Source: Mesodorylaimus sp. YZB2_4 (taxonomy: Eukaryota; Nematoda; Enoplea; Dorylaimida; Dorylaimidae). Taken from it: 64,000 nucleotides of DNA. A program made the translations under genes and the position numbers. Below are positions 23,476-42,600 of this stretch, in pieces. The first letter of the stretch is position 1. The number at the start of each line of letters is the position of its first letter. The DNA is taken from contig JASANH010000770.1 in NCBI GenBank assembly GCA_030248295.1, positions 496,001 through 560,000 of the forward strand, written 5' to 3'. The notes under the pieces were generated by a model. It did no database searches, was not told the DNA's origin, and was given only the letters and a program-made list of their open reading frames with translations.

Positions 23476-26400
23476 GGTCCGTTGGAGCCAGATACCTTAA
23501 AGATATTGAGGAGTTTACACGGTCACAAAAGGCTCATGACGATCGAGCCAAGAATCAGCTCGCTAGTCGACGAGGAAGGGCGGCAACAAGTAGGTACGCT
23601 CTGTCTTCACCTAGCCATTAGTCTTCCGCGGAAGGGCGCAGATGGCTGGAAGATGCAAAGTGGAAGGGGTTCGTAAGAAAAGACCAATAAATTGAGCAAG
23701 AACCACTGTAAAAGGACCGGCAGCTAACTAGATTCAGCGGAAATGAATAGGAAGCAGAGTCAGAACGGCTGTTTCTTTAAGGAATCAGTCTGGCAGCTGC
23801 GTTCCCACACTGCACATAGAAAAACTCGTTTTATGCTACATCACCTTGGCGAAAGTCAAGCTGCAACGGGCAGAGCAGTGGGAATTAATACACAAAGGTA
23901 CCTGCTACTGCCAGCCTACGACAACAGAAGACGTGGGAAAGTAAAATGCCAGAAGGCAGTTTTTTATGTTGACCGCAAGCACATTATGAATCTGCACAAT
24001 TTTTTAAAAGCTACCTACTTTACGAGTGAGGAATAAGCAAAGCCATGGCAAATGTATTCTGGAACCGAAAAGCAAAAGTACTAATTTAAAAAATTTACCT
24101 GATGAATCGAGCAGCATATTAGGGCGAAGAATTATTTCTTATCCGCTTACAATGCTAATGCAATAAAGAATTTCAGCAATCGAATGGGCACAGAGCAGAT
24201 CCATATTTCCTCTCATTTCGCCTTCAACGGATGAGATTTTCTTTGCATGTAGGAAAAGAACACAAAAATGGAGGGATGCACCAAGGTGCGACACAAAACG
24301 AGTTCCCCTCAGGATATGAACTGTGCAGCGGGTAAAAAACCAAGCCATGAAAGACAGGCGGAGAAATTTGCAAAACCAGAATTTTCAATGATTCTCAGTT
24401 TCTGACGACTCTAAAATATTTGCCGAAAGGTGACAACTCAAGTGAAGAGTAGCTAGTCAAGCAAAGACCCGGGTGCAAATAGAAATTTGCACCCGCCATT
24501 TCAAGTGCAAGGAAAACTTAATTGATTTCAACGACCATGCAAAAACTTTGGGCACATTTCAGTACCCGAACTCTATTTGACATGCGATACTAACTTTCTT
24601 GCACTTCATCTGCCATTCTAACGCACATCTGCTGCATAAATTCTCAAATAGCAAATACTGTACGGAATACTGCAAATCAAATCAAGCAAATCAGGGAAAT
24701 TATTATTTCAAGTGGGTTCAGGGCCGGGATACCATTCGAGAGTACGCATAGAATTACGTAGAATTCGCATTAAATTTTGACATGGATGTTTTACCACAGA
24801 CCTGCAGTATGCATGATTTTCCTCCCCAAACCAGTCAAATATGGAATTCATTAAATGTGCTCAGTTTCCTCCCTCCTGCACCCTCTTCTGGGGCAAGTTA
24901 CAGCTTCGACTAAGCCGCTTACTGTCGCAGGAAATGGGTGTTTCATGCCACCCATTGTTAAATCGTGTCGGTCTCAGGATCCTAAGCTGAACAGTTTCAG
25001 CAATATCCTTCATTCAGGGCAAGAGAACTGGAATCTAAGTTGCCAAGGTGAGATTCGCAAATCAAGAAATGGAATTCGCTCAATGACCAGCTATCGCTTT
25101 TGCCGGAAAGACATCATGAGGGGCGTCCGCTTAATTGATACCATGCACATACTGCCGCAGGACATACTGTCGGTGCCTTGTGGAAGTGTCTGAACAAGTG
25201 TCCTGGGAGGGAACTACTCGGTGGGTAACCAAAGGAGAGAACTGAATGTAATTTGGGTAGATTCCAAGGCACCTGTTGCAGAAAGGCACGGAAGTCATTT
25301 GCCGATTAAAAATTCCTCCGTCCTTGATTGTTTTCCGAGTGAAAGAAAATCAGCATCTTGCACCTTTATGTATTTATTGAGGACGCTTGGACGGAAGACG
25401 AGGAACCCAGAAAATTGTATCTAGCGCTGGAGAAACCGCTAAACAAGAAGAGTTTTGATATATTTTAACCTTTTATCAAAAATCAAACAGTTTCCCCGCC
25501 TTTACTGAGAAAGAAAATTCGGGTATCTTCCTCGGGCATACACCTTCCAGACACAACGATGCCCTCCATCAACTCCCCTGCCGAGGCTCTTTTTTCTCCA
25601 CTTCTCCCTCACACTAAGAGTGGCAGTGCGGGCGGAGACGTTGAAGAAACTAGAGAAATCAAAGCTCTCTTCAATTCCTCCATCCTCGCGCGTGACTCAA
25701 TAAATATACGGCTACTTTTCCCTTGCTTACTGAAGCAGAGGGAATTTTTAAGCCCTCACCTTTTTTAGACTTTCTTCCATTACTAGTAACTAAAGGGGGA
25801 AAAGAATGTTGCTATGACCAAAATAGCTGAGAAAAAATGTCATAGAATTTGATAGGAGTTGCTATCTCCTCGGATATCACGACGATAGACGACTGGCATA
25901 AGACTCGCTCCGTTCCAGTTGGCTGCCAGTATTAGCATGATTATGTAAATATTGATTCAGGCAGCAGAGAAAAGGCCAAGCTCTAATTGTAATGCTAGAA
26001 GCATAATTTATAAAAAGACCTTGTGTAAAAGTGCGAAAAGGTTCGATCGAACTCCATTCGGGTCGAGCCTAACAAGATAATGAGGCGACATCAAGTTTCT
26101 CGAAAAAATGAAAGACATTTTCCAAAGCACTATAGTTATCTAGTCCTAATTATGTGTTCGACCATACGAGTAGTAAAATTGAGCCCAGATGGATTTCTGG
26201 GTCCTGGTACATAGGCACAGATAAAGTGATATTTGACACAATGAACTATTCCAACAGATATATTGCAGTAGTGCTGGGCTGGTATACGTAAGATCCGCTG
26301 GAAAATAAAGAAAATGACTAGATTATTCAGGTGAAAGCTTTAAGTATTTGAGGTATCCAAAACAGTGTGTACAGCCTAGTGCACTTTGATTAACCTCCTG

Positions 26401-26905
26401 CCAGACCAAAAAATGCCATCAAAACCAAGATATAGCGCCAATAAAGGAAGTACACAGCGAATGGCGTCTATGGAAGCCAATAAAAAATGAGAAAATCATG
26501 ATAAGCAAGGCAAGAAACTGGGACGGGAGCGGGATTTATACTTGCTTCCTGTTCGATGACCCCGCAGTGGATATTGAAAGCATTTTGAGGGCTACTATTA
26601 TCTAACAGTTGCGATCAGCAAGCTCACTGGGGAAGGGAGAAGAAAAGTGACAAAAATCTTCAATTTATGTGGACTTTTCAACTTTTTTACTCTCAGGTCA
26701 CGGAAGCTTCATTACGTTTTGTCAAAGAAATTTGCTCATACAGCGACTCTGACAAGCTGCATAATTATCAAGTAAAATTGCTCGTGTGAAAATTTTTTTT
26801 TTTGGCGCCCAATAATAATTTCAAATAATTTACACGCAGGTCTCTTTGCTTCTTGCTACAATGCTATGGGTCTCTGATCGATAAGAACCAGCACCACGAG
26901 CATAC
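23476..26905. other. Intergenic, no supported gene
   Basis: About 3.4 kb upstream of the second GPCR. Short frames such as 23743-24036 and 24855-25193 show no recognisable domain or consistent splicing. A perfect 10-bp stem with a 4-base loop lies at 24471-24494. Otherwise I see nothing. Confidence 0.5.
24471..24494. repeat. Small perfect hairpin
   Basis: GGGTGCAAAT and its exact reverse complement are separated by AGAA. The stem is too short for a microRNA precursor and lies in otherwise featureless intergenic DNA. Confidence 0.6.
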
Positions 26906-28218
26906 GGCATTCGGACACTTCGTCCCCGCCATTTCGTCCCCGCCTTTTCGTCCCTGCCGTTTCGTCCCTGGCCATTTCGTCCCCGGCCTTTTTCGCCCCT
27001 GACCCACTTCGTCCCCGGCCAACATACGAGTATAAATAACCTCAGTGCTCTGCTGCAATGACTTTGTTATTGTTTCGAACTCATTGTCAGTTTTACGGTG
27101 GGTGTTTTCTCATAAAATTCTTCTAATATTTGTGCGTTGGCCTCTCTCAGTCGTCACGAAAATGGCGGACAGTGTCGTTTCAGTTCGTAACAAACGGAAA
27201 CTGATCCATGAAAACCACGTGTATCTCTTTTCGAAGATGACAGCGAATGGGGAGAATGCAATTTTGGTTTGCGATACCAACAAACGAAAGAGAGATCAAG
27301 AGCACATGCATCAAGCGAAGTGTAAAGGACGAGTATGGACCGCTGGATACGAGGGTGAAGTCATCAAGGTCGTGAATCCTCACAATCACGCCGCACAAGC
27401 TGCGAAACCAGCAGCTCTGAAAGCAGTCCAAGAAATCAAAGAGCGTGCGACTTCGACTTACGAACAGCCGCAGCAAATACTGGCAAATATCGTCGCCGAA
27501 CTTCCTGCGGACGTTGCTGTCTTGATACCGAAAAAGCCTGCGCTCAAGAAAACGATACGTCGCGCCCGGAACGATGACGCAGATCACCCCGCTCAGCCTC
27601 GAACGCCAGAAGACCTGGTTATTCCTCAGGTACGCCGATGTGATACTTTGAGTTACATGAGTTAGGACACTGAAAGTAATTTTTTTACAGCGCTACAAGG
27701 AAATTCAAGTGGACGGAGTCGTAGAACCATTTTTAATGTATGACTCCGAGAATCAGCTTCTCCCTGGAAGAATTTTAATTTTTTCAACACGAGGCAACCT
27801 ACAGCTTCTTGCTCAAAGTCGGCAATGGTTCGCAAGTACGAGGTCGCTCAGCTAGTGGCTGGAAACCCCGCCAACTCGAGAAAAAGCAAGAAATACGCGG
27901 CCATCTCTGCCCGTATCAAGACCATCGTTGAAGATTTTCAAAATCGTGATCTTATTCCTTATTTAAGTGGTATTGCATATAACTATGAGTTGGCTTAGGT
28001 TTGGTTGGCGTTTTGGGTCGTGCTTTATCGGTAATGCATTCTTGGTTGACATCACTTTTTTCTGTGACAAGTACATATGAGTACACAGTACAGTGAGGAA
28101 ACAGTGAGTCGATTAGACAACTGGGGACGAAATGCGTCAGGGACGTAAAAGGCCGGGGACGAAATGGCCAGGGACGAAAAGGCGGGGACGAAATGGCGGG
28201 GACGAAATGACCTACAAC
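26906..28218. mobile_element. MULE-type DNA transposon, internally deleted
   Basis: About 1.3 kb, bounded by an exact 9-bp direct repeat CGAGCATAC (26897-26905 and 28219-28227), the target duplication size typical of Mutator-like elements. Both ends are arrays of TTTCGTCCCCGCC-like units, about seven on the left (to 27021) and six in inverted orientation on the right (28129-28210), so the terminal inverted repeats are themselves tandem repeats. Inside is a damaged FLYWCH-transposase gene on the plus strand. The catalytic core is missing, so the copy is non-autonomous. Confidence 0.85.
27162..27998 (+). pseudogene. FLYWCH zinc-finger / MULE transposase gene with the core deleted
   Basis: Exon 1 (27162-27629) encodes a FLYWCH-type DNA-binding domain: a Cys in VCDTNKRKRD, a Cys in AKCKGRVW and a His pair in NPHNHAAQ. 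A GT-AG intron (27630-27690) follows. Exon 2 from 27691 starts the usual MULE segment before the catalytic domain (EPFLMYDS, RILIFSTRGNL, RQWF). At about 27830 the frame jumps directly to a C-terminal transposase segment ending YLSGIAYNYELA, which lies in a different frame and terminates at 27996-27998. The DDE core is therefore deleted and the two ends are out of frame. The FLYWCH part could still make a short protein. Confidence 0.75.
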
Positions 28219-29391
28219 CGAGCATACACGGTTGGATTGGGTTAGTTTGGGTCAGCAGGCATTGCCGCTTAAACTAATACAATAAGTAGCATTCGCCTAA
28301 AGCGATAAATTGACCATCATAGTAGACGTCTCGCGGCGAAAATAAAATATCGTTACTGGTCTTTAAAGTTCTAGCAATAGGAAGAGTCAGTGAACAAAAA
28401 GTACTTGTTGCACTGGCAGTGGGGCTTTCGAGTCCAGCAACATTGACCCGATTTTCGCTGACTTCAACTTGATGACTGTTTCTGACCAGCTAGTAATTTT
28501 CTTACGCAAGGGCTGGAAAAATAAAATATAAACCTGTCATTTTGCCTCTCAGAAAGAACCCGTGAGACAGCGCCAGGTTCTTCCTATATTTTTAACGACA
28601 CGATAAGAAAAAGTGATGCAAAATTTACGGTGCTTTGCTTCGTGAGTGACAAGCTTTACTCAGTGACTTTCTAATTAATCAAACGGATTGAAATTTTATG
28701 TCACGCTTGTTGGATGCTAATTATTCACTGGTTCAGTACCGAGTCTATGCTATTATACGCTGTCTCACGTGGATGACAGTCATCTAGAGTCAACTTCCCC
28801 CCCCCCCCCCCCCCCCCCCGCAGGGCCTAAGGTTGAAACATGCCTTAGCAGCTCAGTGTGTTGTTGTGTTTCGCAAGTTTGAGGGACCTCGAATGCAATT
28901 CTAGGAATTTAGGACACAGTTCGGGACGTTGCTTTTTGTGGTCAGAATTTTAAAAACCTGGTCAAAAATTACTTGACGTCCACCTTGAAAATCTGAGTCC
29001 ACTCGAATAAGCTCAGGGCCCAACTGCAATTTTATATTTCATCCCGAGGATACTTTCCTCAACGACGGAATATATTTGCATAAATAAGTCATAATAGGAA
29101 TAATATATCAAACTCGACAAAATGTGCGATCGTATCATTGCGTGATTGATTGAGAGCATAACATAGTCTGAACCACGTCAACTTTTAAAATTTTATCCGG
29201 CATATCACAGTCAATACGATGATATTGATTAAATTTCTCTGACAAATAGGATATATCATGATAACTTATGAAAGTAAAACGGTATGAAATCTTAGACTGA
29301 CATGAAAAATATCATTTTCTCTCATAAGCTTTCTTTATTTGTGCAAAAAATGATTGATTCATTTTCTCCTCGTCTATCATCGGTTTCGGTT
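28219..29391. other. Intergenic, downstream of PHYHD1
   Basis: It holds the right target duplication of the MULE, an uninterrupted run of 23 C at 28797-28819 and AT-rich DNA after 29000. I see no gene. The PHYHD1 3' UTR should lie at its right end. Confidence 0.55.
28797..28819. repeat. C homopolymer, 23 bases
   Basis: An uninterrupted poly-C tract in intergenic DNA. Similar tracts occur at 35112-35143 (32 C) and 21347-21358 (12 C), and a poly-G tract at 3364-3378. Confidence 0.9.
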
Positions 29392-34619
<5,228 letters not shown>

Positions 34620-35111
34620 TTCTGACCTCAAACAGTTTGGCCACGTTCAGGCTTACTCGCTCTTCTGGCCCGGATGCACGTCGGCAAGATCTGTTTTAAG
34701 TTTTTCTTTGGCGAAGCACTTTTAAGTGCAACCAAGAGGCCTCTTTATTCTATGTTTCGAAGCCTATCCATGTAAACAGAACTAGTTTCTTTTTGGAGGG
34801 ACGAGTCTTCCCGGCACGAGCAGACAATTATGCAGAGCCTTATTAGGATGAGGGAGAAGGTCGTTCAATACCGCGTGTCTGATCGTGAGCCCTAGCGAAT
34901 GGGCGAGCTTTGTGAGGGAAAAGGCCAGCTGGTGCAGTTTTCTCGCTGTTTTTTTGACAGAGCAGAGCAAAAATCAACTTGGTGCTATTCATCAGAGGGC
35001 CGATGGAGGATCTGCGTTAAATGCGCTATGCGTTAAAAAAAACCATTTCGAACAGAAGCATCAGAGATATGCAAAAAATACCAACAACAACAAAAAAAAA
35101 CAAATCCAAAG

Positions 35112-35143
<32 letters not shown>

Positions 35144-36632
35144 TGGTGCAGCGTGATGCAAGAAGCATCACGATCAGTTCAAATAACGTTATCTGATTGT
35201 GAGGCTCTGCAGTGCAGCATTTTTCTCAAACTGGTTTTTCAAATCGCTCTTTCGACATGTACATTTGGACGACAGAAAAGCTTTCTTTTTATGAATTCAC
35301 TGTACATCGGAATTTCGAACAGTGATCACAAAGAATATACAACGGACGGGGAGAGGGGTTCAACAGGCCACCAATACAAAAAGTGAGGAGCAAAATTTTC
35401 GCCCGTCCCCCCTCGCTTATGTGTACTGTATGTACCGCAGCGAGAAAAAAGGGGCACCATTGTAGCATCCCACAACCAATGCAACATCGAACTGCATAGC
35501 TTTTCCTGAAGTCTTGTAAGAATGGAAAACGAAACCTTGGCTTGCACACAGGTCGGCATTTCAAACTAGTATATGCAAAATCGTGTGATAAAATGCTAGG
35601 AAATGCGTATTTCGGGCCCATCGCATTTGAATAGCTGATCATTCCAATTATTAGTCAGTTGGGGTGGATATGTCTTAGAAGACCCGCACTGGGAAGCCTT
35701 TTTAACCCAGCACCAATGGCATGAGCGCAGGAAACAAAAAACCCTCATAATTTTAAAATAGAGTATTTCACAGCCCATATAACACAAAATTCGAATTTCC
35801 CGCCGTCCACTTATGAAACTTTTAAATAGACGGAAAGTCCCACACTTCAAAGCTTGCGTGCATGCGTGTGTGTGCAGGGACGAGCCAGAAACGGTTTGGA
35901 TTATATTGAGAAGAAAACGATTTGGGGTCATAAACTAGGAAAAATATCATTTAAACAAATTAATTTCTTTGAAGTGAAGGACTTTTCTGTGTAAAACTGT
36001 CGGAATAAACTCAAAGCTAAAAATTAAAATTTTGCGTTGCTTGTGAAATGCTCTATTCTGCGCACTGTAGTGCTGCACACGCTCCTGACCCGATTGGAGA
36101 TGGCATATCCACGTCCACCCCGCCCATGCCGAAAACTCCAACCGCGAGGCAGGTATTCTGCAGTTGAAGAATCTAATAGGCAGGTCAACGGCAGCGAATT
36201 CTCTCACGTTCCTTACCAACACTTTCAAAGTCTGTGGACAGGAGAAAGAAAAAAAAACAGTTCAGGCAGTCAAGCTTAATAGGTCGACCTACTTACTGCA
36301 AATATCGACAGATCACATCACTAAGACTACTGCGGCCAAATTAGCGCAACTCTCAACCAGTACATTGGACAGATTCCCAGCTCGCAGTTTTGCAATGCTC
36401 ACTGATACTGGCCTGCGTTCTCTAATAGTAAGCAGCAAAAAACCAAGTTCAAACAGCTTTTTACATTACGTCTACAACGTACGACTTATTCACGAAAAAA
36501 GCCACCCAAAACTGTTCCTATATATAATAGAGTAGAGCACTATGAACAAGTCTTGAAATCCTACCACAGCAATACACTCTACCGAAAAAAACACACAATC
36601 CTCGACCCTCGACAACCCAATTACGCACATAT
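34620..36632. other. Intergenic, between kazrin 3' end and PHYHD1 5' end
   Basis: Both flanking genes are on the minus strand, so it holds the PHYHD1 promoter and the kazrin 3' UTR. It contains a 32-base C tract (35112-35143) after an A-rich segment. Open frames crossing the C tract encode polyproline and are artefacts. No gene is seen. Confidence 0.55.
35112..35143. repeat. C homopolymer, 32 bases
   Basis: An uninterrupted poly-C run, the longest homopolymer in the window. Its true length may differ because such runs are error-prone in assembly. Confidence 0.9.
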
Positions 36633-39600
36633 TCACAAATCGGTCTCGTGAATCGAATCTGTAGAGGCCAATGGCGGAACTGATTTTTGCCTTCTCGTAT
36701 TTCCATTAGCCTCTTTACAGCACTCTTCGCATTTCGACGAGGTCGAAGAAGTGACCGAATCCCGATGCCGAGTTAAACGACTTGAATTGCCATTGCACAG
36801 ATCGGATGCGGTCGAACCAGCTGCCTTGAGTGGCAATGATTTGGGTCGATCGCGTCGACTGGGTGACAAGGAGGATGACGATGACCGACTGGGACTAGCT
36901 TCGATCCTTGCTTGCTTCTGGTTTTGGCGAAAATGATGGTCGGGACCAGTATTGTCAGGTGCCGACATGGATGACCGTTCTCGATATTTATTCCCGTTGA
37001 TCGATGATGATTGCCTTCGTGACTGATCCCTGGGTAAAGTGTCATTTTCGCTGTCGGCTGGCTCGCCTTGTTCGGCTATTGTGCCCATGGCGTAGGCGGG
37101 TTGCGGTTGTTGCGCTTGACTCGAGTGTCCGTTGGAATAGACCTCGCTGACATGGCTTTGTCCTGAATCTTCCATATTATGCTGCACGAAATTCGATTTC
37201 TGAGTGCTTCCTGCTACGTGCTCCATTTTTGTATGAGGCCCATTCGTGTTAGGAATAGAAAAATGTTCAGCAGAAAGCCAAGTTTGTAATCTTTGAGGAC
37301 TAAACGAGACGAAAGCATCCGGATTCAGATCGCTGTTCCTCGAATGCGTTCCATTCGGTTTCCACCACGACATGTTTGATTTCTTATCTACTCCGCTATT
37401 CTGCCCGTTTGTAAATGATTGGTAATTATTCGAGGCGTTCGGCGAGTAATAGAATGAGGCTAATCCACCGAAATCGCCAACCGAATGTGGACGCGCGGGT
37501 GTCGATCCCGGACTACGAGTAGACGAAATGTCAATGCCGCTCGTGACACCACCCAGGCCCATTTTTGGAACATCTCCCATTCCATAGCGTGCTTTATTCC
37601 GCAATCGGACTAATGGATTTCGACTACTTCCTGTACCTCCACCGTTCAATAAAACTTCGCCTGGCGACAGACATAAGTGCTGAAGACGACTCAAATCGGC
37701 CGCGTCAGAAACCGAAGATTTCAGACCACTCGTAGTGATTCCAGTCGAGGCAATATTTGTCTTTGATGCGGGTGAGGTCATGCTGGTCAATGGAGGTTGG
37801 GTGAGTACTTTGGGGGTGCCCAAAATTGTTTTCATATGTTGTGATCGCTCGATAGAACTACCAAGATCGCTGGTCGTAGATGACAGAGTGCCAGTCGAGC
37901 GATTCAAAGGCTTCGGCGACGATACGTTGTGGATGCCACCTTGTTGAGTTGGATGAAGATCGTGGGCGGATCCCCCTGTTACAATTCGCGAGTCCAATAT
38001 GGACCCAGCGTGGGTACCCATATTGCCCATAGTCGCCGAGCGAGCGGGTGAAAACTCGTCAGTTACGAACTGATCGTCATTCGAGGCCGTAGTCGATCGA
38101 CGGACACGCAAGCCAAACACACGACCAATCGAACCCTAGAAGCATGAAAAGTCTAACTTCTTGTGGTGCTGACGACGACAAAAAACCTTACCCTGAGTCC
38201 ACGACGTCGTTTGCCGGACAATCTTTGTTTTGAATCCAATGGCGGCGTCGACGACGAGAGCTCTTGGTCCCCTCCGATCGTGTAAGACCTCGCAAAAGCT
38301 CGGCCTAACGAACCACCGCTACGATGCATTAGGCCCTTCGATCGCGATTGGTGATTCTCCAATTGCGCCCTAAAAGTTTCAGACAGTCAACCCTGAGTCT
38401 ACAATCAGAAATTTGAAACCCGCCACTCACCTTGCTTGGTTCAACAACGGCATGAATTCCGCTGTTAAATGCTTTCTAACCATCTGTCTGCCCGAAGGAA
38501 TGCCCAAAGCTGTGGCCAAGGTGTCGATAGTGAACGACGGGTCCAATACGCACAGACCACCGTGCAGTCCAGATTCTCGTAAATTGTCAGTGTACTCGCC
38601 CAGGTCAACTTGCTCACACCATTTCCCCAGCCGAGAATTCGTCCATACCATCAAGTCTACATTCTCGCGTTCGCATTCCAGGCGACGTTTTGAAAGAGTC
38701 TGAAGAAATGAGGCAATTTTAAAACATTTTTAAATTTTCAGTCCCCGACTGCCTGCTTATATCACGACCGGATCGGATAGGGGTTTGTCGGATCGGATGA
38801 GTTTCGGATCAGATCGGTTCAGACTCGGATCGAATCAATAACGCATCAACTTTTTTGGAAAGATTGCTCCCCATGATAAACATAGGGTATTTACTATCAT
38901 GGTGCCATGGCACAAGCAGCCCCTCTCAGCCCCACTGCTTATCAGGGATCTACTTTGCAAGAAGTAAAGAAGATCTAAGCTGCTTATAAAATGACTGTAA
39001 CCAACACTTCAATTTTTTTCATAAAATAGCGGATTTTTCAACTGCGTTTCCACCCTCACTGATTTTTCTGTCGTCCAACTTCAATTCAATCGCAAAATCT
39101 AAAAAGGCAACCTTGCCAACTGTTGCGTCAAACTCAACAAAACTAAAAATTGCAATTTGTTCCTAGGTGCTAAATAAAGCATTCTGAAAAATATCAGCGG
39201 CGTCTGAACAATTGGTCAGCAGTGGTCAGCGCCTAAAGTCCAGGAAGTTTTTTAATTCTTCTGGACTTTTTGCCCGAAACCCGAGTGTTTTAAACTCGAA
39301 GCCTGAAAACCCGAAAAGCGGGTTTGGAGAGAGCCCTGCCTGGTTTTCTCAACGCTCGGGCTACTTACAATACAAGAACTCAAAAATTCTCAGGGCTTTA
39401 GGCCACTGCCACTGCTAATAAGTTGACCAGGCGCCTCTGACATTTCGCAGAAAGCTTTCTTTTGTACCTGGGAGCACATCACAATTTTTGGTTTTGTAAA
39501 GTTCGACTTGACGGGTTGCGATGTTCCCTTGTGAGTCATCCATGTTTTCTCTGGTCTTAAATGACAATAATGAGAAGATGCGTGGTTATCAGCTGAAGAT

Positions 39601-42600
39601 CTCGCCATGATGGAAAGCAAAATTACATGTACATGAGGCATACGCGATTCAAACCCCGTCGACATGTCTTTTGTATGACTCAATACTACCTCCCTCCTTT
39701 TTTCGGCATTCCCACAGCACTGAATTTTCCTGTGACTGAAATCAGTGCTCGACAAACAAAAATGAATAAGACATGGCTTACCTTGATATCGAAATTGAAT
39801 AAGCGCAATAATTCGATGCCTTTTAAGATGGAGAGTTGATGGAAACGACGCGACACTCCCAAATACTTGTCCAACTGTTTCTTATTCAGATAGTTCAACA
39901 ATCGGCCATCGATCAGCTGGTGCCGAAACGACTGCGCATATTGAGGCATGCCGATCGAGGGCAGCCACTGACGACACACGTACTGATTGGTCACTTCCTT
40001 AATGGCTGGAAATTTGCTACAATGAAACAGCAGAACCATAGATCAGGGATGGCAGCCAAATTTGTGTCCTTTTGAGACTCTTCTAATTGTGGCAGATACA
40101 GTCCTGTTATAGCCCCACAAAAATCATTTTCGCTCTAGTTTTTCCTCTGATTTATCAGACTGGAAGCTGCGCCGCTAAGTCACAAGCTCCTCAGTCCATA
40201 TGCTCCAATCTGAAGGGTAAGTATTTCCAAACTCTTAGATTTTCATCGAAGGTTTCCTTGTTGTCTTACAATTAGAGATTCGGCAAGAATAGATTCTGGG
40301 AAGCTGAGAAAGAAAACTAAAAACTTACCACAGAGCGGGCGCTCTGTACTCCTCGATAGCCAGCCTGAATTTCTTCCTATGCAAGGCGGCATGGATTCCC
40401 AAAACGTGCTCAATTTCGTGATCATTCAGACTTAGCAGAACTTTTCCACTTTTCACATTGTCCATGAATTTAGTGGTATAAGCGTACATTCCTAATTCCA
40501 ATTCCAGCCAGGCCACGACATGACTTTGACGCCAACGCGCCATCGGTATTTGACGAGCTTGCAATAACTGATCAGCCTTTTCGACTAGATTCAGATCGGC
40601 AGCGATTGCATCGACGGCCAGTGTGGACGAGGAACGATCTTTGCAATCCAAGTCTTTCTGTTTCGTCTGCTGCTCATCCTTGGATTTACTTCGCCCGACT
40701 ACGTGGCCAGTAAAATTGAACAGACGAGATAATCGATTAGCAGCACTGCTGCCACTGCTCGGTATGATTGTGGAGCTGGAGGCTCGTTCTTGACTCGGTT
40801 CGGATTTGCACGAATCTTTATTTTTACGACCACTCGCTCGACCTCGTTTCAACAAGGCCAAATGTTGTTGAGTCGATTGAGCAGCCCCAGTCGACGCGCC
40901 CCCAGTGTCTTCGTAATAAGTTGTGCTTGGACATTCGCATATTTCCGACGATACAAATTTTGAGCCTCGCTTGGTGTCTTGCGACGAGACCAGAATTTCC
41001 GACGTTGGTTTTTGGCGACGTCTCAAAACAGCAGCCTCTTCAGGCGTGAATACAATATCGGATAAACCTGGATTTTGCTTAAGCACAGTGACGGCCTGAG
41101 ATGTGGGCTGATCAGCCGATGTGGACGTCGAATCCGTGACCAGAGGTGACGCGGTGAGAGAAACGTAGCCCATGCTGCCTGGCGTTGTGCCAGGGGGTGC
41201 CGACTTCATTCCAATGGCGTTGGGAGCCGATGGGGCAGTGTCGATGGCGGAAGGTAGAAGTTGAGGTTGTTGTCCAGTGAGAAGCACGAAACGGCCTTGA
41301 AGCTGAAGAATAACGGAAAATAAAGCGAGTGGAGTTGTAAGACATGAAGAGTGAGAACTGTGGATTAACCAACACCCGACCCTTCCCCCTCCCCTTCGAC
41401 CATGAGGACAAAACCCTGTTACTGTTCTGTAACGGCTAGACTCCAGGTGCCAGCATGAATGGTGAGCGCGACCGCGTTCAATTCTGATGCACAGGCAGAA
41501 TTTCCGAACATTTTCCCTCCATCCCTGTCTCTATAGTGAAAAGTCGCCACGCCACGCCGCCCCCCCCTGACTGTCACTCCGGCAATCAGAATTCAGAATC
41601 GGGGGGTCGCAGACTCGAGTAGGAACTGGTCTAGCATGAAAGTTTAAGTCTGGAACCAAAAACTAGAGAATACATTCTCTGAAACACATAATACTGCTAT
41701 TCAGGGCCATCTCACGAACTCCACAATTTCCTTACCTCTTTCAACTGAGCCTGCAACTTCTGATTATCTGCCTTCTCCTTTTCCAAGTCCACTTTACACT
41801 GCTCCTGCTTCTCATTAGCCTTTTCCAGCGCCTCGCTCAATTGTCGTTTCTCTTTCTCCAGCTTCTCCTTCTCCCATATTAGCTGAAATGTAAACATCCA
41901 TTTTCGTCGGATTCTTCATCTTTTGAAGCTTTGAATGGTCATACGGGCTCACCTCTTTAATGCCTTTATCGCTTTCGCGCATCTTTTGTTCAAATTGTCG
42001 GATAAAATCTCTCAGTTCGCGTTCCTTGGCTTCCAACGTTTGATAAACTTCTTTCATTTGATTCAATAGTTCCACTTTCTCCGCTTTCAGGCGTTTCCGG
42101 TCGTGTTTCAACGCTATTAGGGAAACAGAAATTTGAATCTTAGTAAGGGGATAAACAGGACTGATCCGGATATCATGCATAGTTGCAAGTATTCTGCAGA
42201 AAAGAAAACGATTTTCCTGGAAGATGCGGATGTGTTCACTCCACACGATCAGTGCCCCAAATGGTCCAACAACTGCCGATTTTTAACCTGTGCATTGCGC
42301 AGTGCTTCAAACTGTTTTTAGGCTTTTCGTCAAAGAAACAGTGCAGGCAGGGCATACAAATTTCGAAATTTCATTGTGAGTGCTGCTCAGTAAGAACAGT
42401 GGTTTAAAAATTGACATAATGTATTTGAAATTAAGTTGCGGGAAACGATTTATGACACCATGTATGTCTACTGTGCGTACTTTCAAAAGTGCTGTGGCAG
42501 AAGGCCAGGTGGTGCGAAGCATAATCCCCACCCCACGCCCACCCGGCGACCTCGACGCAGCATGTTGCCGCAGCCCCTGATGCCACTTAATCCCTGCCAA

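Noticed and set aside
27180-27587. A 135-residue frame antisense to the FLYWCH exon.
   Set aside because: The plus strand carries the Cys/His pattern and splice sites; this frame is its shadow.
35021-35386. A polyproline-containing 121-residue frame.
   Set aside because: The proline run is a translation of a 32-base C homopolymer in non-coding DNA.
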